Shown: one piece after another, positions 47,572-55,461 of the stretch | Layout of the letters: each line of letters starts with the position of its first letter | Position numbering within the stretch: position 1 is the first letter of the stretch | Assembly (NCBI RefSeq): GCF_902705875.1 | Contig: NZ_CACSIK010000001.1 | Span: forward strand, 880,742-944,741 | Length of the DNA: 64,000 nt | Source of the DNA: Zhongshania aliphaticivorans | GTDB taxonomy: Bacteria; Pseudomonadota; Gammaproteobacteria; Pseudomonadales; Spongiibacteraceae | Reading direction: 5' to 3' | Translations under genes and position numbers: made by a program | Notes under the pieces: model-generated | Database searches by the model: none | Seen by the model: only the letters and a program-made list of their open reading frames with translations | What the model was told of the DNA's origin: nothing

Positions 47572-48216
47572 GGTTTCTATGCCTCGAGCAGAGATAGAAT
47601 ATTTATCGTTATGGGTAGATGTTTAATATACCGCAATGGTGACACTCTGAGTAGAATGAAGTCCAGTGATGTGTTCGTCAAATAATGAAAATGAATGAGC
47701 TACTCGCGATATGATCCGCGGGCACTGTTGTAATCTGTTTAGTGTTGTATTGTGTTTGTTGTGTATCATTTTTTTATAAACACTGTCGCAGATTTATAGA
47801 TGTTAGTTTTATGGATAACATTTGGACAAGCGCGTTTTTTTTATTGGGCTATGTTAACTGTCATATGTACTGTTAGTTAGTTGTACTAGGCAGTATCCCG
47901 AATAATGCGAGCTATGCTAACTCTCTGTGATATAGATTGATATATGCAATAAGTCGTAGTGATTTACTACTAAAGTATATATTGCTTCCTAGCTTACAGG
48001 GGGGTAATGTCCGAGCATCTGGAAAAGTCGATGCTGGTATTTAAGCTCTTATGGGTATTTTAAAGCAAGCCTCTATATTTTTAATATCTGTTCGATAGCA
48101 TTCTGTAAAAGTAGTGATGGAGCCCTACTAACGTAGTATATATATTGTTATTGAATAGATTAGAGTTAACGATATTTTAATAATAGTTATCTTGTATAAG
48201 CTCTGAGGTTTTTACG
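47572..48216. other. Divergent intergenic region between two response-regulator genes
   Basis: No gene is recognised in these 645 AT-rich bases. They include one strong match to the shared regulon motif (47966-47977) and a weaker one, CCTACTAACGTA (48124-48135), 93 bases before the right-hand gene. The long distance between motif and start suggests long leaders or more than one promoter. Confidence 0.45.
47966..47977 (+). promoter_or_regulatory. Candidate regulon operator, site B
   Basis: ACTACTAAAGTA matches ACNACYAAAGTA completely. It lies 251 bases upstream of the right-hand response-regulator gene, farther than the other sites. Confidence 0.45.
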
Positions 48217-48885
48217 ATGAAGATCATTATTGCAGATGGTCATCGATTAGTAGGGAAAAGTGTATCTTGTTTGCTGAGGAGCATGCTGCCGAGTATTGAT
48301 GTTGAAACGGCGAATAGTGGAGCGGAGGCAATGCATTTGTATGCGGCACATTCCCCCGACGCACTGATTACTGAGTTATTGCTTCCAGACTATTCTGGAC
48401 TTGAGTTATGCCGAAGGGTTCGTCAGCGTTGGAGAAAAGCGAATATTATTTTTCTTTCCGGGATGGACGATGTCTCCATGATAAAGCAAGCGTTAAGTGT
48501 GGGGGCTAATGGGTTTATATCAAAAAATTGTGCTCCTGAAGAACTTTTGTCTGCCATAGAGGAAACGACATCAGGTAACGTATACCTTGAGCATAATGTC
48601 GCGATGCAGTTAGCTATGGGGCAGCTGGATACTGTGGATGCCCGGCTTGCTGAAATGACTCAGCGTGAAGTTGAGATATTAATTTTGATTGCGCGTGGAG
48701 AGTCTAATCAGTGTGTCGCTAAGCGATTAAGTATTAGTGTGAAAACGGTTTCAAATCATATTTCAGCGTTAAAAGGGAAGTTAGAAATTTCTTCGTCACT
48801 CGAGTTGTTACATTTTGCTGTTGATTCTGGATTGGTGCGCTATGGAGTGAGAGGCAGTGCTGGAACTGCCTCAGCTTTTGGTTAA
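48217..48885 (+). CDS. Atypical LuxR-type response regulator (EraR/ErdR-like), Glu at phospho-acceptor position
   Basis: This 222-residue regulator has a NarL-type receiver and a LuxR HTH (EMTQREVEILILIARGESNQCVAKRLSISVKTVSNHISALKGKLEI). The receiver is abnormal: the N-terminal acidic pair is D7-G8 (IIIADGHRL) rather than Asp-Asp, and the expected phospho-acceptor reads LITELLLPDYSG with Glu53 in place of Asp. Lys103 (GFISKN) is kept. A Glu here mimics phosphorylation in several engineered regulators, so this protein may be active without a kinase, or controlled otherwise. GAGG precedes the ATG. Its place in the alcohol-oxidation locus suggests a role in that regulon. Confidence 0.85.
   Translation: MKIIIADGHRLVGKSVSCLLRSMLPSIDVETANSGAEAMHLYAAHSPDALITELLLPDYSGLELCRRVRQRWRKANIIFLSGMDDVSMIKQALSVGANGFISKNCAPEELLSAIEETTSGNVYLEHNVAMQLAMGQLDTVDARLAEMTQREVEILILIARGESNQCVAKRLSISVKTVSNHISALKGKLEISSSLELLHFAVDSGLVRYGVRGSAGTASAFG
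48851..48872 (+). terminator. Stem-loop at the 3' end of the response-regulator gene
   Basis: GAGGCAGT (48851-48858) pairs with ACTGCCTC (48865-48872) around GCTGGA, inside the last codons, followed by AGCTTTTGG. It may terminate transcription from the gene, which converges with the next one. Confidence 0.45.
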
Positions 48886-48896
48886 ATTTTATCTTG

Positions 48897-49547
48897 TTAC
48901 CAGTCAAATGGGCAGCCATTACAATCTTCCATGTACGTGCCAACAAATGTTGCGTAATGGATGCGGGTCTCTCTTAAATCTGCCTCTGATAAGTTGGCAC
49001 CACCGAACTTAGCTTCTTGTAGATTGGAGCCTATAAGAATAGCTCCTTCAAGATTAGCTTTTGGTAACCACGCTATTTCAAAACTCGTATAAGAAAGGTT
49101 TGTGTTTTTCAGAGTGGCTCCTGAAAAACGAGAAAAATCGAAATTAGCGCCTGTCAGGTTTGAGCCGTTAAAATTCGCTCCTTGGGCAAAAACGTATTGT
49201 CCGGTCGTACCCTGTAGCTCTGCATTTCTCACCTTGGCCCCACGTAGGTCGGCACGATATAAGTTTGTGCGGTAAGCGACAACTTTATCTAGCGTAGCTT
49301 TGTTTAGATTTGCTGCGCGCAAGTTGGTGTGGCTTAAATTGGCGCCGGTTAAATCTGCACTACTCAAATTAATTGATCGTAGGTCTAAATTGGATAGGTC
49401 AGCGCCTTTAAGGTCTGCTCCTATGCATGTTGAATGCTGCTCAAGCTTACACCCATTGAATTCAGGTATCTTAACATCTGCTAGATAGTCTTCTGCGATA
49501 GTAGGAGACATCGACGCTAGCAAAGCTAGGCTTATTATTGTCTTCAT
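48897..49547 (-). CDS. Secreted pentapeptide-repeat protein
   Basis: The start at 49547 (AGAGG upstream) gives a 216-residue protein with a signal peptide (KTIISLALLASMSPTIAEDY). About 25 pentapeptide units of the A(D/N)LxX type follow (GADLKGADLSNLDLRS, ADLTGANLSHTNLRAANLNKATL, ANFNGSNLTGANF), which fold into a right-handed quadrilateral beta-helix. An ATG at 49595 would extend it by 16 residues but lies inside a hairpin. It ends with CNGCPFDW, a possible disulfide or metal site. It is downstream of the PQQ alcohol dehydrogenase gene on the same strand, with a stem-loop between; a periplasmic partner role is plausible but unproven. Confidence 0.8.
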   Translation of the reverse strand: MKTIISLALLASMSPTIAEDYLADVKIPEFNGCKLEQHSTCIGADLKGADLSNLDLRSINLSSADLTGANLSHTNLRAANLNKATLDKVVAYRTNLYRADLRGAKVRNAELQGTTGQYVFAQGANFNGSNLTGANFDFSRFSGATLKNTNLSYTSFEIAWLPKANLEGAILIGSNLQEAKFGGANLSEADLRETRIHYATFVGTYMEDCNGCPFDW

Positions 49548-49565
49548 GATAATACCTCTAAGGAG

Positions 49566-49596
49566 AATGGAGCTGTCACAACGTGACAGCTCCATT
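49566..49596. terminator. Perfect stem-loop between PQQ-dehydrogenase and pentapeptide genes
   Basis: AATGGAGCTGTCAC (49566-49579) pairs exactly with GTGACAGCTCCATT (49583-49596) around three bases. It starts 11 bases after the dehydrogenase stop on the minus strand. No T-run follows, so it probably stabilises the upstream mRNA end or reduces read-through into the pentapeptide gene. Confidence 0.7.
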
Positions 49597-49606
49597 GCTT
49601 GCTAAG

Positions 49607-51460
49607 TTACTTGGATGCAGTTGCCCATGATGGGATTTTAAATACCCAAAATGAACCGCCTTGAGATATTGGCTTGGTCAATTCAGCCATGTCTCCGCCC
49701 CATAGTGGAACAGCACCGCCGTAGCCGGATGTTACGCCGACGTATTGCTCACCGTCCATTTCCCACGTGATTGGTGGCGAAATGATTCCGGATCCAGTTT
49801 GGAATTTCCAAAGTTCTTTACCGGTTTCAGCATCAAAGGCTTTAAAGTAACCGTCGCCAGTGCCGGTGAATACTAATCCACCTTTAGTGGTGAGTACGCC
49901 AGCCCAAAGAGGCATAGGCTCTTTATGTTGCCATTTGATTTTACCAGAGATGGGGTCCATAGCCCGCAATACGCCTACGTGGTCGTCGTACATACGTTTT
50001 ATACGGAAGCCTTGTCCCAAATAAGCGGCACCTTTTTTGTAGGTGACATTTTCAGTCCAGTAATCTTCCTTCCAGTGGTTGGCGGGAATATAAAACAGGC
50101 CGGTATCTGGGCTGTAAGCCATTGGGTTCCAGTTTTTACCACCAAGGAATGGCGGGGAAACTTCGATAGATTTACCGCGAGTTTCACCTTCTGGAACTGG
50201 TGGTGGACGTTGTCCTTTTCTCTCAACAGGTCTGCCGTCATTACCAATACGTTTCGCCCACGTAATGTTGTCGACAAATGGGAAGCCCTTTTTAAATTTG
50301 CCGTTTGTGCGATCTACAACATAGAAAAAGCCATTACGGTCTGCGTGGGCAGTCGCTTTAACCGTTTTTCCACCTTCGCTGTATTCAAAAAGTACGAGTT
50401 CATTGTTACCAGAGAAGTCCCACGCATCGTTGGGTGTGTGCTGGTAAAACCATTTTACTTCGCCGGTGCTTGGGTCTACTGCAACCTGACCAGACGTGTA
50501 GAGGTTGTCGTAGTCTGCGGGATCGCCACCAGGGGAGGTACGTTTCCATGTGTTCCATGGTGCAGGGTTGCCAGCACCAACTATGATGGTATTTGTTTCA
50601 ACGTCAAAGCTAGCGCTCTGCCATGGGGCGCCGCCACCTTGACTCCATGCTTCCACTTTTCCGGTTTCAGTGTTTGGATCGTCAGGCCAGCTTGGCGCGC
50701 GTGGGTCGCCAGTTGGCGTGCTTTTCTTGCCATTCAAACGGCCATAATGCCCTTCAACAAATGGACGCATCCAAATTTCTTTACCGGTGTCGGGATCACG
50801 TGCAAAGAGTTTACCTACCACACCAAATTCGTCACCAGAAGAACCATGGATTAGCAGTACTTTACCGGTCTTCTGATCTTTGATTAATGTGGGGGCCCCA
50901 GTCATGGTATAGCCCGCTTCGTGGTCGCCGAATTTGACACGCCACGCGACTTTACCGGTTTTTTTGTTTAACGCAACGACGCCGGCGTCTAGCGTACCAA
51001 AGAATACTTTGTCACCAAAAATAGCTGCGCCGCGGTTAACGACGTCACAGCATGGGCGAATCCCTTCGGGTAGGCGGTGATTGTATTCCCAAAGCTTTTT
51101 ACCGCTTTTTGCATCTAAGGCATAAAGGCGAGAATAGGAGCCTGTAACGTAAACGATGCCATCGTGTATCAATGCTTGTGATTCTTGGCCCCGTTGTTTT
51201 TCGTCACCAAACGAGAATGACCATGCTGGCACCATTCTGTTTACATTTTTTTTGTTGATCATTGTCATCGGGCTGTAGCGCTGCGCTTTTGGCCCAATTC
51301 CATAGCCTAGAACATTTTCAGTGGTATCGGCATCATTAACGATATCTTTCCAGGTGACGTTTTTAGCATTTACTTGACTTGCCATGCCAGCTACGCAGCT
51401 CATAGCGATTGCTATGCTAAAACTGTGCAGCAGGGGGCGTTTTGTTACTCTTCTTTTCAT
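49607..51460 (-). CDS. exaA: PQQ-dependent alcohol dehydrogenase, ExaA-like, calcium type
   Basis: This periplasmic quinoprotein of about 617 residues (start 51460, directly after AAGGGGAAGG) oxidises primary alcohols and passes electrons to cytochrome c. It has a signal peptide (KRPLLHSFSIAIAMSCVAGMASQVNA), repeated W-docking motifs (for example GKVAWRVKFGDHEAGYTMTGAPTLI), the adjacent-Cys disulfide in IRPCCDVVNRG (about 137-138) and catalytic Asp in PNDAWDFSGNNE (about 345). The residue two after the catalytic Asp is Ser. Lanthanide enzymes have Asp there, so this should be the calcium form, like ExaA/PedE. It is divergent from the cytochrome c gene. Substrate range cannot be read directly. 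Confidence 0.93.
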   Translation of the reverse strand: MKRRVTKRPLLHSFSIAIAMSCVAGMASQVNAKNVTWKDIVNDADTTENVLGYGIGPKAQRYSPMTMINKKNVNRMVPAWSFSFGDEKQRGQESQALIHDGIVYVTGSYSRLYALDAKSGKKLWEYNHRLPEGIRPCCDVVNRGAAIFGDKVFFGTLDAGVVALNKKTGKVAWRVKFGDHEAGYTMTGAPTLIKDQKTGKVLLIHGSSGDEFGVVGKLFARDPDTGKEIWMRPFVEGHYGRLNGKKSTPTGDPRAPSWPDDPNTETGKVEAWSQGGGAPWQSASFDVETNTIIVGAGNPAPWNTWKRTSPGGDPADYDNLYTSGQVAVDPSTGEVKWFYQHTPNDAWDFSGNNELVLFEYSEGGKTVKATAHADRNGFFYVVDRTNGKFKKGFPFVDNITWAKRIGNDGRPVERKGQRPPPVPEGETRGKSIEVSPPFLGGKNWNPMAYSPDTGLFYIPANHWKEDYWTENVTYKKGAAYLGQGFRIKRMYDDHVGVLRAMDPISGKIKWQHKEPMPLWAGVLTTKGGLVFTGTGDGYFKAFDAETGKELWKFQTGSGIISPPITWEMDGEQYVGVTSGYGGAVPLWGGDMAELTKPISQGGSFWVFKIPSWATASK

Positions 51461-51573
51461 GACCTTCCCCTTCATTGTAGTTATGACTTACGCATCAGGT
51501 GCTTGCGTAGACGTCGCGGATGTTGGCATGGCTGGGCTAGGTAGGCGACGGAGAAAATCACGACTGACCGAGG

Positions 51574-51585
51574 AGTATTGGTAGT
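51574..51585 (-). promoter_or_regulatory. Candidate regulon half-site (exaA-like gene)
   Basis: The minus strand reads ACTACCAATACT: the first eight bases match ACNACYAA and the rest do not match AGTA. It starts 125 bases before the dehydrogenase ATG in the gene's direction, the same spacing as the stronger sites. Confidence 0.35.
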
Positions 51586-51590
51586 ACTAG

Positions 51591-51607
51591 TCGGGATAAT
51601 TTCCCGA
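51591..51607. promoter_or_regulatory. Small palindrome in the exaA-like / cytochrome c promoter region
   Basis: TCGGGA and TCCCGA are complementary around TAATT, next to the candidate half-site at 51574. The 351-base region between the two divergent genes holds no ORF of note. Confidence 0.35.
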
Positions 51608-51711
51608 TGAAAAGGTAACCCTTTGTTACATGGTTTTTTTTTAATTACACGAATGACAGCTTATGCTTTGGTTCTTGGTCAGGCGGTTTGCAACCAATGG
51701 CTTAGCAGCCC

Positions 51712-51723
51712 ACTACTAAAGTT
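51712..51723 (+). promoter_or_regulatory. Candidate regulon operator, site C (cytochrome c)
   Basis: ACTACTAAAGTT matches ACNACYAAAGTA except for the last base. It lies 115 bases before the cytochrome c start, pointing to it. Confidence 0.5.
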
Positions 51724-51826
51724 GGATACGGAATAGCATCTTAGGTTTCTAAAATAAGCGTATAAGCAACTGCGCTGATATTGTGCTGAGCGCTTACTAA
51801 AAAATATATCAAAAAGGTGTGTGATT

Positions 51827-52252
51827 ATGTCGTTCTCCCAGTTTTTTAAATTACTTATTTGTGCCTGCACGCTCATGTGGGTTTCCAGCGCTTTTAGTCA
51901 CGGTAATGTTACGCCGCAGCCTGTTGATACTGGCGATCTGCCGGATTTAGGACAAGAAGCTTTGACGAAAAATCCATTTCGTGAAGGTAATGAGTTGGGA
52001 GAATTAAACGCGCAGGCAATAGAGATTGGTGAGAGTGCTTATGCCGGTAATTGCGCGGGATGTCATGGTATAGAAGCTCAGTCAGGTGGTTTAACGCCAG
52101 ATCTACGTGAGCTAACAGAGTGGGATGATGAGTTTTATGTTGGCCGAGTAATGAATGGTACTGCTCGTGGTATGCCTTCTTTCAAGACTAATTTGGGTCA
52201 AACTGCAATTTGGTCAATTCGTACTTATGTTGAATCAGTGTCGGGCCAGTGA
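51827..52252 (+). CDS. Cytochrome c, ExaB/PedF-like electron acceptor
   Basis: This 141-residue protein starts at ATG 51827, eight bases after AAGGTG. It has a signal peptide (LLICACTLMWVSSAFS) and one c-type haem motif, CAGCH (about residue 70), within YAGNCAGCHGIEAQSGGLTPDL; the likely axial Met is in GTARGMPSFK. It resembles the small cytochrome c that takes electrons from ethanol dehydrogenase (ExaB, PedF). It is divergent from the dehydrogenase gene and probably co-regulated with it. Confidence 0.9.
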   Translation: MSFSQFFKLLICACTLMWVSSAFSHGNVTPQPVDTGDLPDLGQEALTKNPFREGNELGELNAQAIEIGESAYAGNCAGCHGIEAQSGGLTPDLRELTEWDDEFYVGRVMNGTARGMPSFKTNLGQTAIWSIRTYVESVSGQ

Positions 52253-52640
52253 GGTAGTAGTCAACTATTATTTATAGTGGCTAATTATTTTCATTTTATA
52301 AGCCCATTTCAATTACGGAGAGTGTATTGGTTGGCGTAAAACAACGTATCAATTAAACCCTCTCCGCCTTTCTTAAGCATATCTGCGCTATCATTGTGAC
52401 GATATTCCCCTAGTATTTGATGTATATATCATTTATATATTGAGGGCTACTAAGTGTGTTTTTACCATCAGTGGCATATCTCTACTCTAGTCATTCGTAA
52501 AACTGGGGCGGTTATCAATTCGTGAAATGGCAATCGTGGTGTGAATAGAATCCGTCCCTAGGTTATTGTGTTAATATGAATGCCTCATTAAAAAAGGCGT
52601 CGCAAGGTCATATTCTTAGCGGTGCATAAGGTGTTTTTTG
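52253..52640. other. Non-coding region after the cytochrome c gene
   Basis: I see no gene, repeat or clear terminator in these 388 bases. The promoter of the YkgJ-type gene is presumably in the right-hand part; AAGG at 52628 serves as its ribosome-binding site. Confidence 0.4.
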
Positions 52641-52994
52641 GTGTATCAGAACCGAGATATCATTGCGCGACTACGTGAGGATATTCCCTCTTTTGAATGT
52701 GTTGAAGGTTGCCATGATTGCTGTGGTCCAGTCACAACTTCCTCTGAAGAAATGTCGCGTTTACCGCGTAAGACCAACGCGGAATATGAAGCCGCGCTAA
52801 GTGAATTCAATTGTGTTCATTTAGGGCCGAAGGGGTGTACGGTTTATGGTGAGCGGCCATTGATCTGTCGCTTGTTTGGTACTACACCGCGGATGCCTTG
52901 CCCAAATGGCCGTCGGCCAGAAACAATGGTAGACGAACAAACGGAACGCCAAGTTCATCATTACATTGCAAGCACACGACAGGTGTTGGTATAG
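52641..52994 (+). CDS. YkgJ-family cysteine-cluster protein
   Basis: This 117-residue protein has the eight-Cys metal-binding pattern of the YkgJ family: CVEGCHDCCG near the N terminus, then NCVHLGPKGCTVYGERPLICRLFG and MPCPNG. Members are thought to hold Zn or Fe-S and are of unknown function. GTG 52641 is chosen because AAGG lies nine bases before it; a TTG three bases earlier is also in frame. It appears to be a single-gene unit. Confidence 0.83.
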   Translation: MYQNRDIIARLREDIPSFECVEGCHDCCGPVTTSSEEMSRLPRKTNAEYEAALSEFNCVHLGPKGCTVYGERPLICRLFGTTPRMPCPNGRRPETMVDEQTERQVHHYIASTRQVLV

Positions 52995-53097
52995 CGGGCC
53001 ACCCACCGAATATGTTTTCACGTCTTTTTATAGGAATAAATCCTAGCTTGGGTGTAGGGTAGATAGCGAGCGGCGGAAAGCAGCCGCCCGCGATGCT

Positions 53098-54402
53098 TCA
53101 ATGTAATTTTAGTTTAGGTTTAATCGCACGATGAATGCGTCCCGCCAAGGCAATGAGCAGTGAGTGATACAGGCCATGAACAGCAAGTAAATGCATACGA
53201 TACAATGATAAGTATACGAGACGTGCAATGGGACCACCAATGCGCATTTCACTGCCAATAGAACCACTCATTAAGCCACCTACCGTATTGTAATTACTTA
53301 GTGATACTAAGGAACCAAAGTCACGATAGCGGAAAGGTTTCAGCGATTTATTACGTCGACTCCTCAGTATATTTTTATACACCAAACTCGCCATTTGATG
53401 TGCGGCTTGGGCTCTGGGAGGAACGAAGCCACCATTTGGCAGTGGGCAACTTGCGCAATCGCCGATTACAAACACGTGTTCGTCTGTAGTTGATTGTAAA
53501 GTATTTAAGACGGCGAGTTGGTTGCGGCTATTAGATTCTAATCCCGTAATACTTGTTAGCAGTGGCGGTGCCTTGATGCCAGTAGCCCACACCCGAATGT
53601 CACACTCTATTACCTCGTCGCTATTGGTGATAAAACCCTGTTCTGTACACTCTTTAACGCCGGTGTCGCAACGGACTTCTATGCCGATTTTTTCTAAGGT
53701 TCGTTGAGCCGCTTTGGAAAGTTTTTCTGACAACGCAGGCAATATTCGTGGACCAGCTTCTACTAAGGTAATGTGATAATTTACATTTTCGCTGTCGTTA
53801 TGCTGATAACCTGACAGACTGAGTGCAGTATGTTGCAGCTCAGCGGCAAGTTCTACCCCCGTGGCACCACCGCCAACAATACCTATGTGTAAAGTTGGCT
53901 TGTCGTTAAAGGTATTTAAAGCGGTGCATCTTAGCCGGTCTGTTTGATTCAATAAATGTTGATGAAAGCGTTCTGCTTGCGCCTTGTCATCTAAGAAATA
54001 ACAATTTTCCTTTGCGCCGCTCACGTCGAAGTCATTACTGATGCCGCCGATAGCGATAACTACGTAGGTATAAGCGAGAGTTTGAACCGGCGTAATTAGT
54101 TCTCCATTGTCATCGTAACGTTCTGCTAGTATTAATTGCTGATTTTTGCAATCTATTGTTTCTAAGCTGCCCAGTACAAAATTAAAATGATTCTTTTTAC
54201 CGTGGTAGCGGTAGTTTAACTCGTCAAAGGACGAGTCGAGTGAGCCGGCGGCAACTTCATGCAATAGCGGTTTCCAGATGTGACTTGGATTTTTATCAAT
54301 GAGAATGATTTGTGTTTTTTTACTGCGTTTGAATTTTTTGCCAAGTTGCGTTGCTAGTGCCAAACCACCGGCGCCGCCACCAATAATGACGATGTTTTCC
54401 AT
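53098..54402 (-). CDS. ndh: NADH dehydrogenase, type II (Ndh)
   Basis: This 434-residue flavoprotein oxidises NADH and reduces quinone without pumping protons. It has the FAD-binding ENIVIIGGGAGGLALATQLG, the NADH-binding IGIVGGGATGVELAAEL, the second FAD motif VFVIGDCASCPLPNGGFVPPRAQAAHQMA, and the hydrophobic C-terminal membrane-binding end (YLSLYRMHLLAVHGLYHSLLIALAGRIHR). A start three codons earlier (54411) is possible. It lies alone between the YkgJ-type gene and the prolyl aminopeptidase gene. It would reoxidise the NADH made by aldehyde oxidation. Confidence 0.93.
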   Translation of the reverse strand: MENIVIIGGGAGGLALATQLGKKFKRSKKTQIILIDKNPSHIWKPLLHEVAAGSLDSSFDELNYRYHGKKNHFNFVLGSLETIDCKNQQLILAERYDDNGELITPVQTLAYTYVVIAIGGISNDFDVSGAKENCYFLDDKAQAERFHQHLLNQTDRLRCTALNTFNDKPTLHIGIVGGGATGVELAAELQHTALSLSGYQHNDSENVNYHITLVEAGPRILPALSEKLSKAAQRTLEKIGIEVRCDTGVKECTEQGFITNSDEVIECDIRVWATGIKAPPLLTSITGLESNSRNQLAVLNTLQSTTDEHVFVIGDCASCPLPNGGFVPPRAQAAHQMASLVYKNILRSRRNKSLKPFRYRDFGSLVSLSNYNTVGGLMSGSIGSEMRIGGPIARLVYLSLYRMHLLAVHGLYHSLLIALAGRIHRAIKPKLKLH

Positions 54403-54486
54403 AGTACACATCTCGCTATAAGTTTTGCGCGAAGATTAGCAGTGGTGAGTACGAGGGTATATTCGCCATAAGTCGTGATGGAGGCG

Positions 54487-55461
54487 TCACTTAGTCCTGA
54501 TTCTAGCAGTGCGTGCGAGTTTCTTAATGTATTGATCCGTACTATTCACCAACGCGGAAATCATTTTTTCTTCTTCAATCAAATGTCCGGTGTTGTCGAG
54601 TAGGATGAGCTCGCTGTCGGGTATTGCCGCGGCGAGCTGTTGAGAGGCGCTAAGTAAACAGGTTCGGTCTAGAGTACCGTGAATAATGGTGACCGGCACC
54701 TTGGGGAGTTTGTCGATATTCGCGAGAATTTGGTTTTCCACGATGAAGTAGCGATGGTGTGCGTAGTGAGTTTCTATTTTTACTTTGCGGATAAGTGCAT
54801 CATCGGCGGCTCTATTAGTGCCAGAGGGTGTTAGGTTGTGAGTAGCGACTTTGTTCGACCAGCGTGACCAAATACCCGCATATTTTAGTTGCGTGGAATG
54901 ATCGCCGTGGTGAAGGCGCTGGTAAAAAGCTGTGACGAGGTCGTGTCGTTCATTGCGGGGAATTTCTTGGGTAAAGGCTTTCCAGTCGCTGGGGAATAGT
55001 TCGCTGGCACCGTGTTGTGCAAACCAAAGCAGGTCTTTTCCTCTTGCTAGAAACGTGCCCCGCAATATCAGGCCGCTTGTTTGTTCGGGGTGAGCTTGGG
55101 CGTAAAGCAATCCTAAACATGCCCCCCATGAGCCGCCAAATACTAGCCACTGCTTAATATTGTAGTGTTGTCGTATACGCTCTAAATCGTCTATCAGGTA
55201 TTGGCTGGTATTGTTTTTGAGTTCGCCGTTGGGGGTAGACAGTCCACAACCGCGCTGATCATAGGCGATAATATAGTAGCGGGAGGGATCGAAATAACGA
55301 CGGTGATTGTTGTTACAACTGGAGCCGGGTCCTCCGTGAAGAAATACCACGGGAATCCCGTGCGGGTTGCCGCTGGCTTCCGCATAGATCTGATGCGTTG
55401 ACTCCGTATTGATGTACGAAGCGAAACTGCTGCTGGGTGGATAGCGTTTTTTGAGGATCAT
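54487..55461 (-). CDS. pip: Proline iminopeptidase (prolyl aminopeptidase)
   Basis: This 324-residue alpha/beta hydrolase removes N-terminal proline from peptides. Motifs are the oxyanion HGGPGSSCNN, YDQRGCGLS, nucleophile GGSWGACLGL (Ser about 110), Asp in IHGTLDRTCL and His in DNTGHLIEE, with the cap domain WSRWSNKVATHNLTP. Its ATG begins right after the stop of the histidine kinase gene (TAAATG), so it is the last gene of the efflux operon. No signal peptide is seen, so it is cytoplasmic. Why it belongs to this operon is unclear. Confidence 0.93.
   Translation of the reverse strand: MILKKRYPPSSSFASYINTESTHQIYAEASGNPHGIPVVFLHGGPGSSCNNNHRRYFDPSRYYIIAYDQRGCGLSTPNGELKNNTSQYLIDDLERIRQHYNIKQWLVFGGSWGACLGLLYAQAHPEQTSGLILRGTFLARGKDLLWFAQHGASELFPSDWKAFTQEIPRNERHDLVTAFYQRLHHGDHSTQLKYAGIWSRWSNKVATHNLTPSGTNRAADDALIRKVKIETHYAHHRYFIVENQILANIDKLPKVPVTIIHGTLDRTCLLSASQQLAAAIPDSELILLDNTGHLIEEEKMISALVNSTDQYIKKLARTARIRTK

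Noticed and set aside
49925..50854. 309-residue open frame on the plus strand
   Set aside because: It lies wholly antisense to the PQQ dehydrogenase gene; composition (Trp/Phe/Val rich) and the absence of a ribosome-binding site mark it as a shadow.
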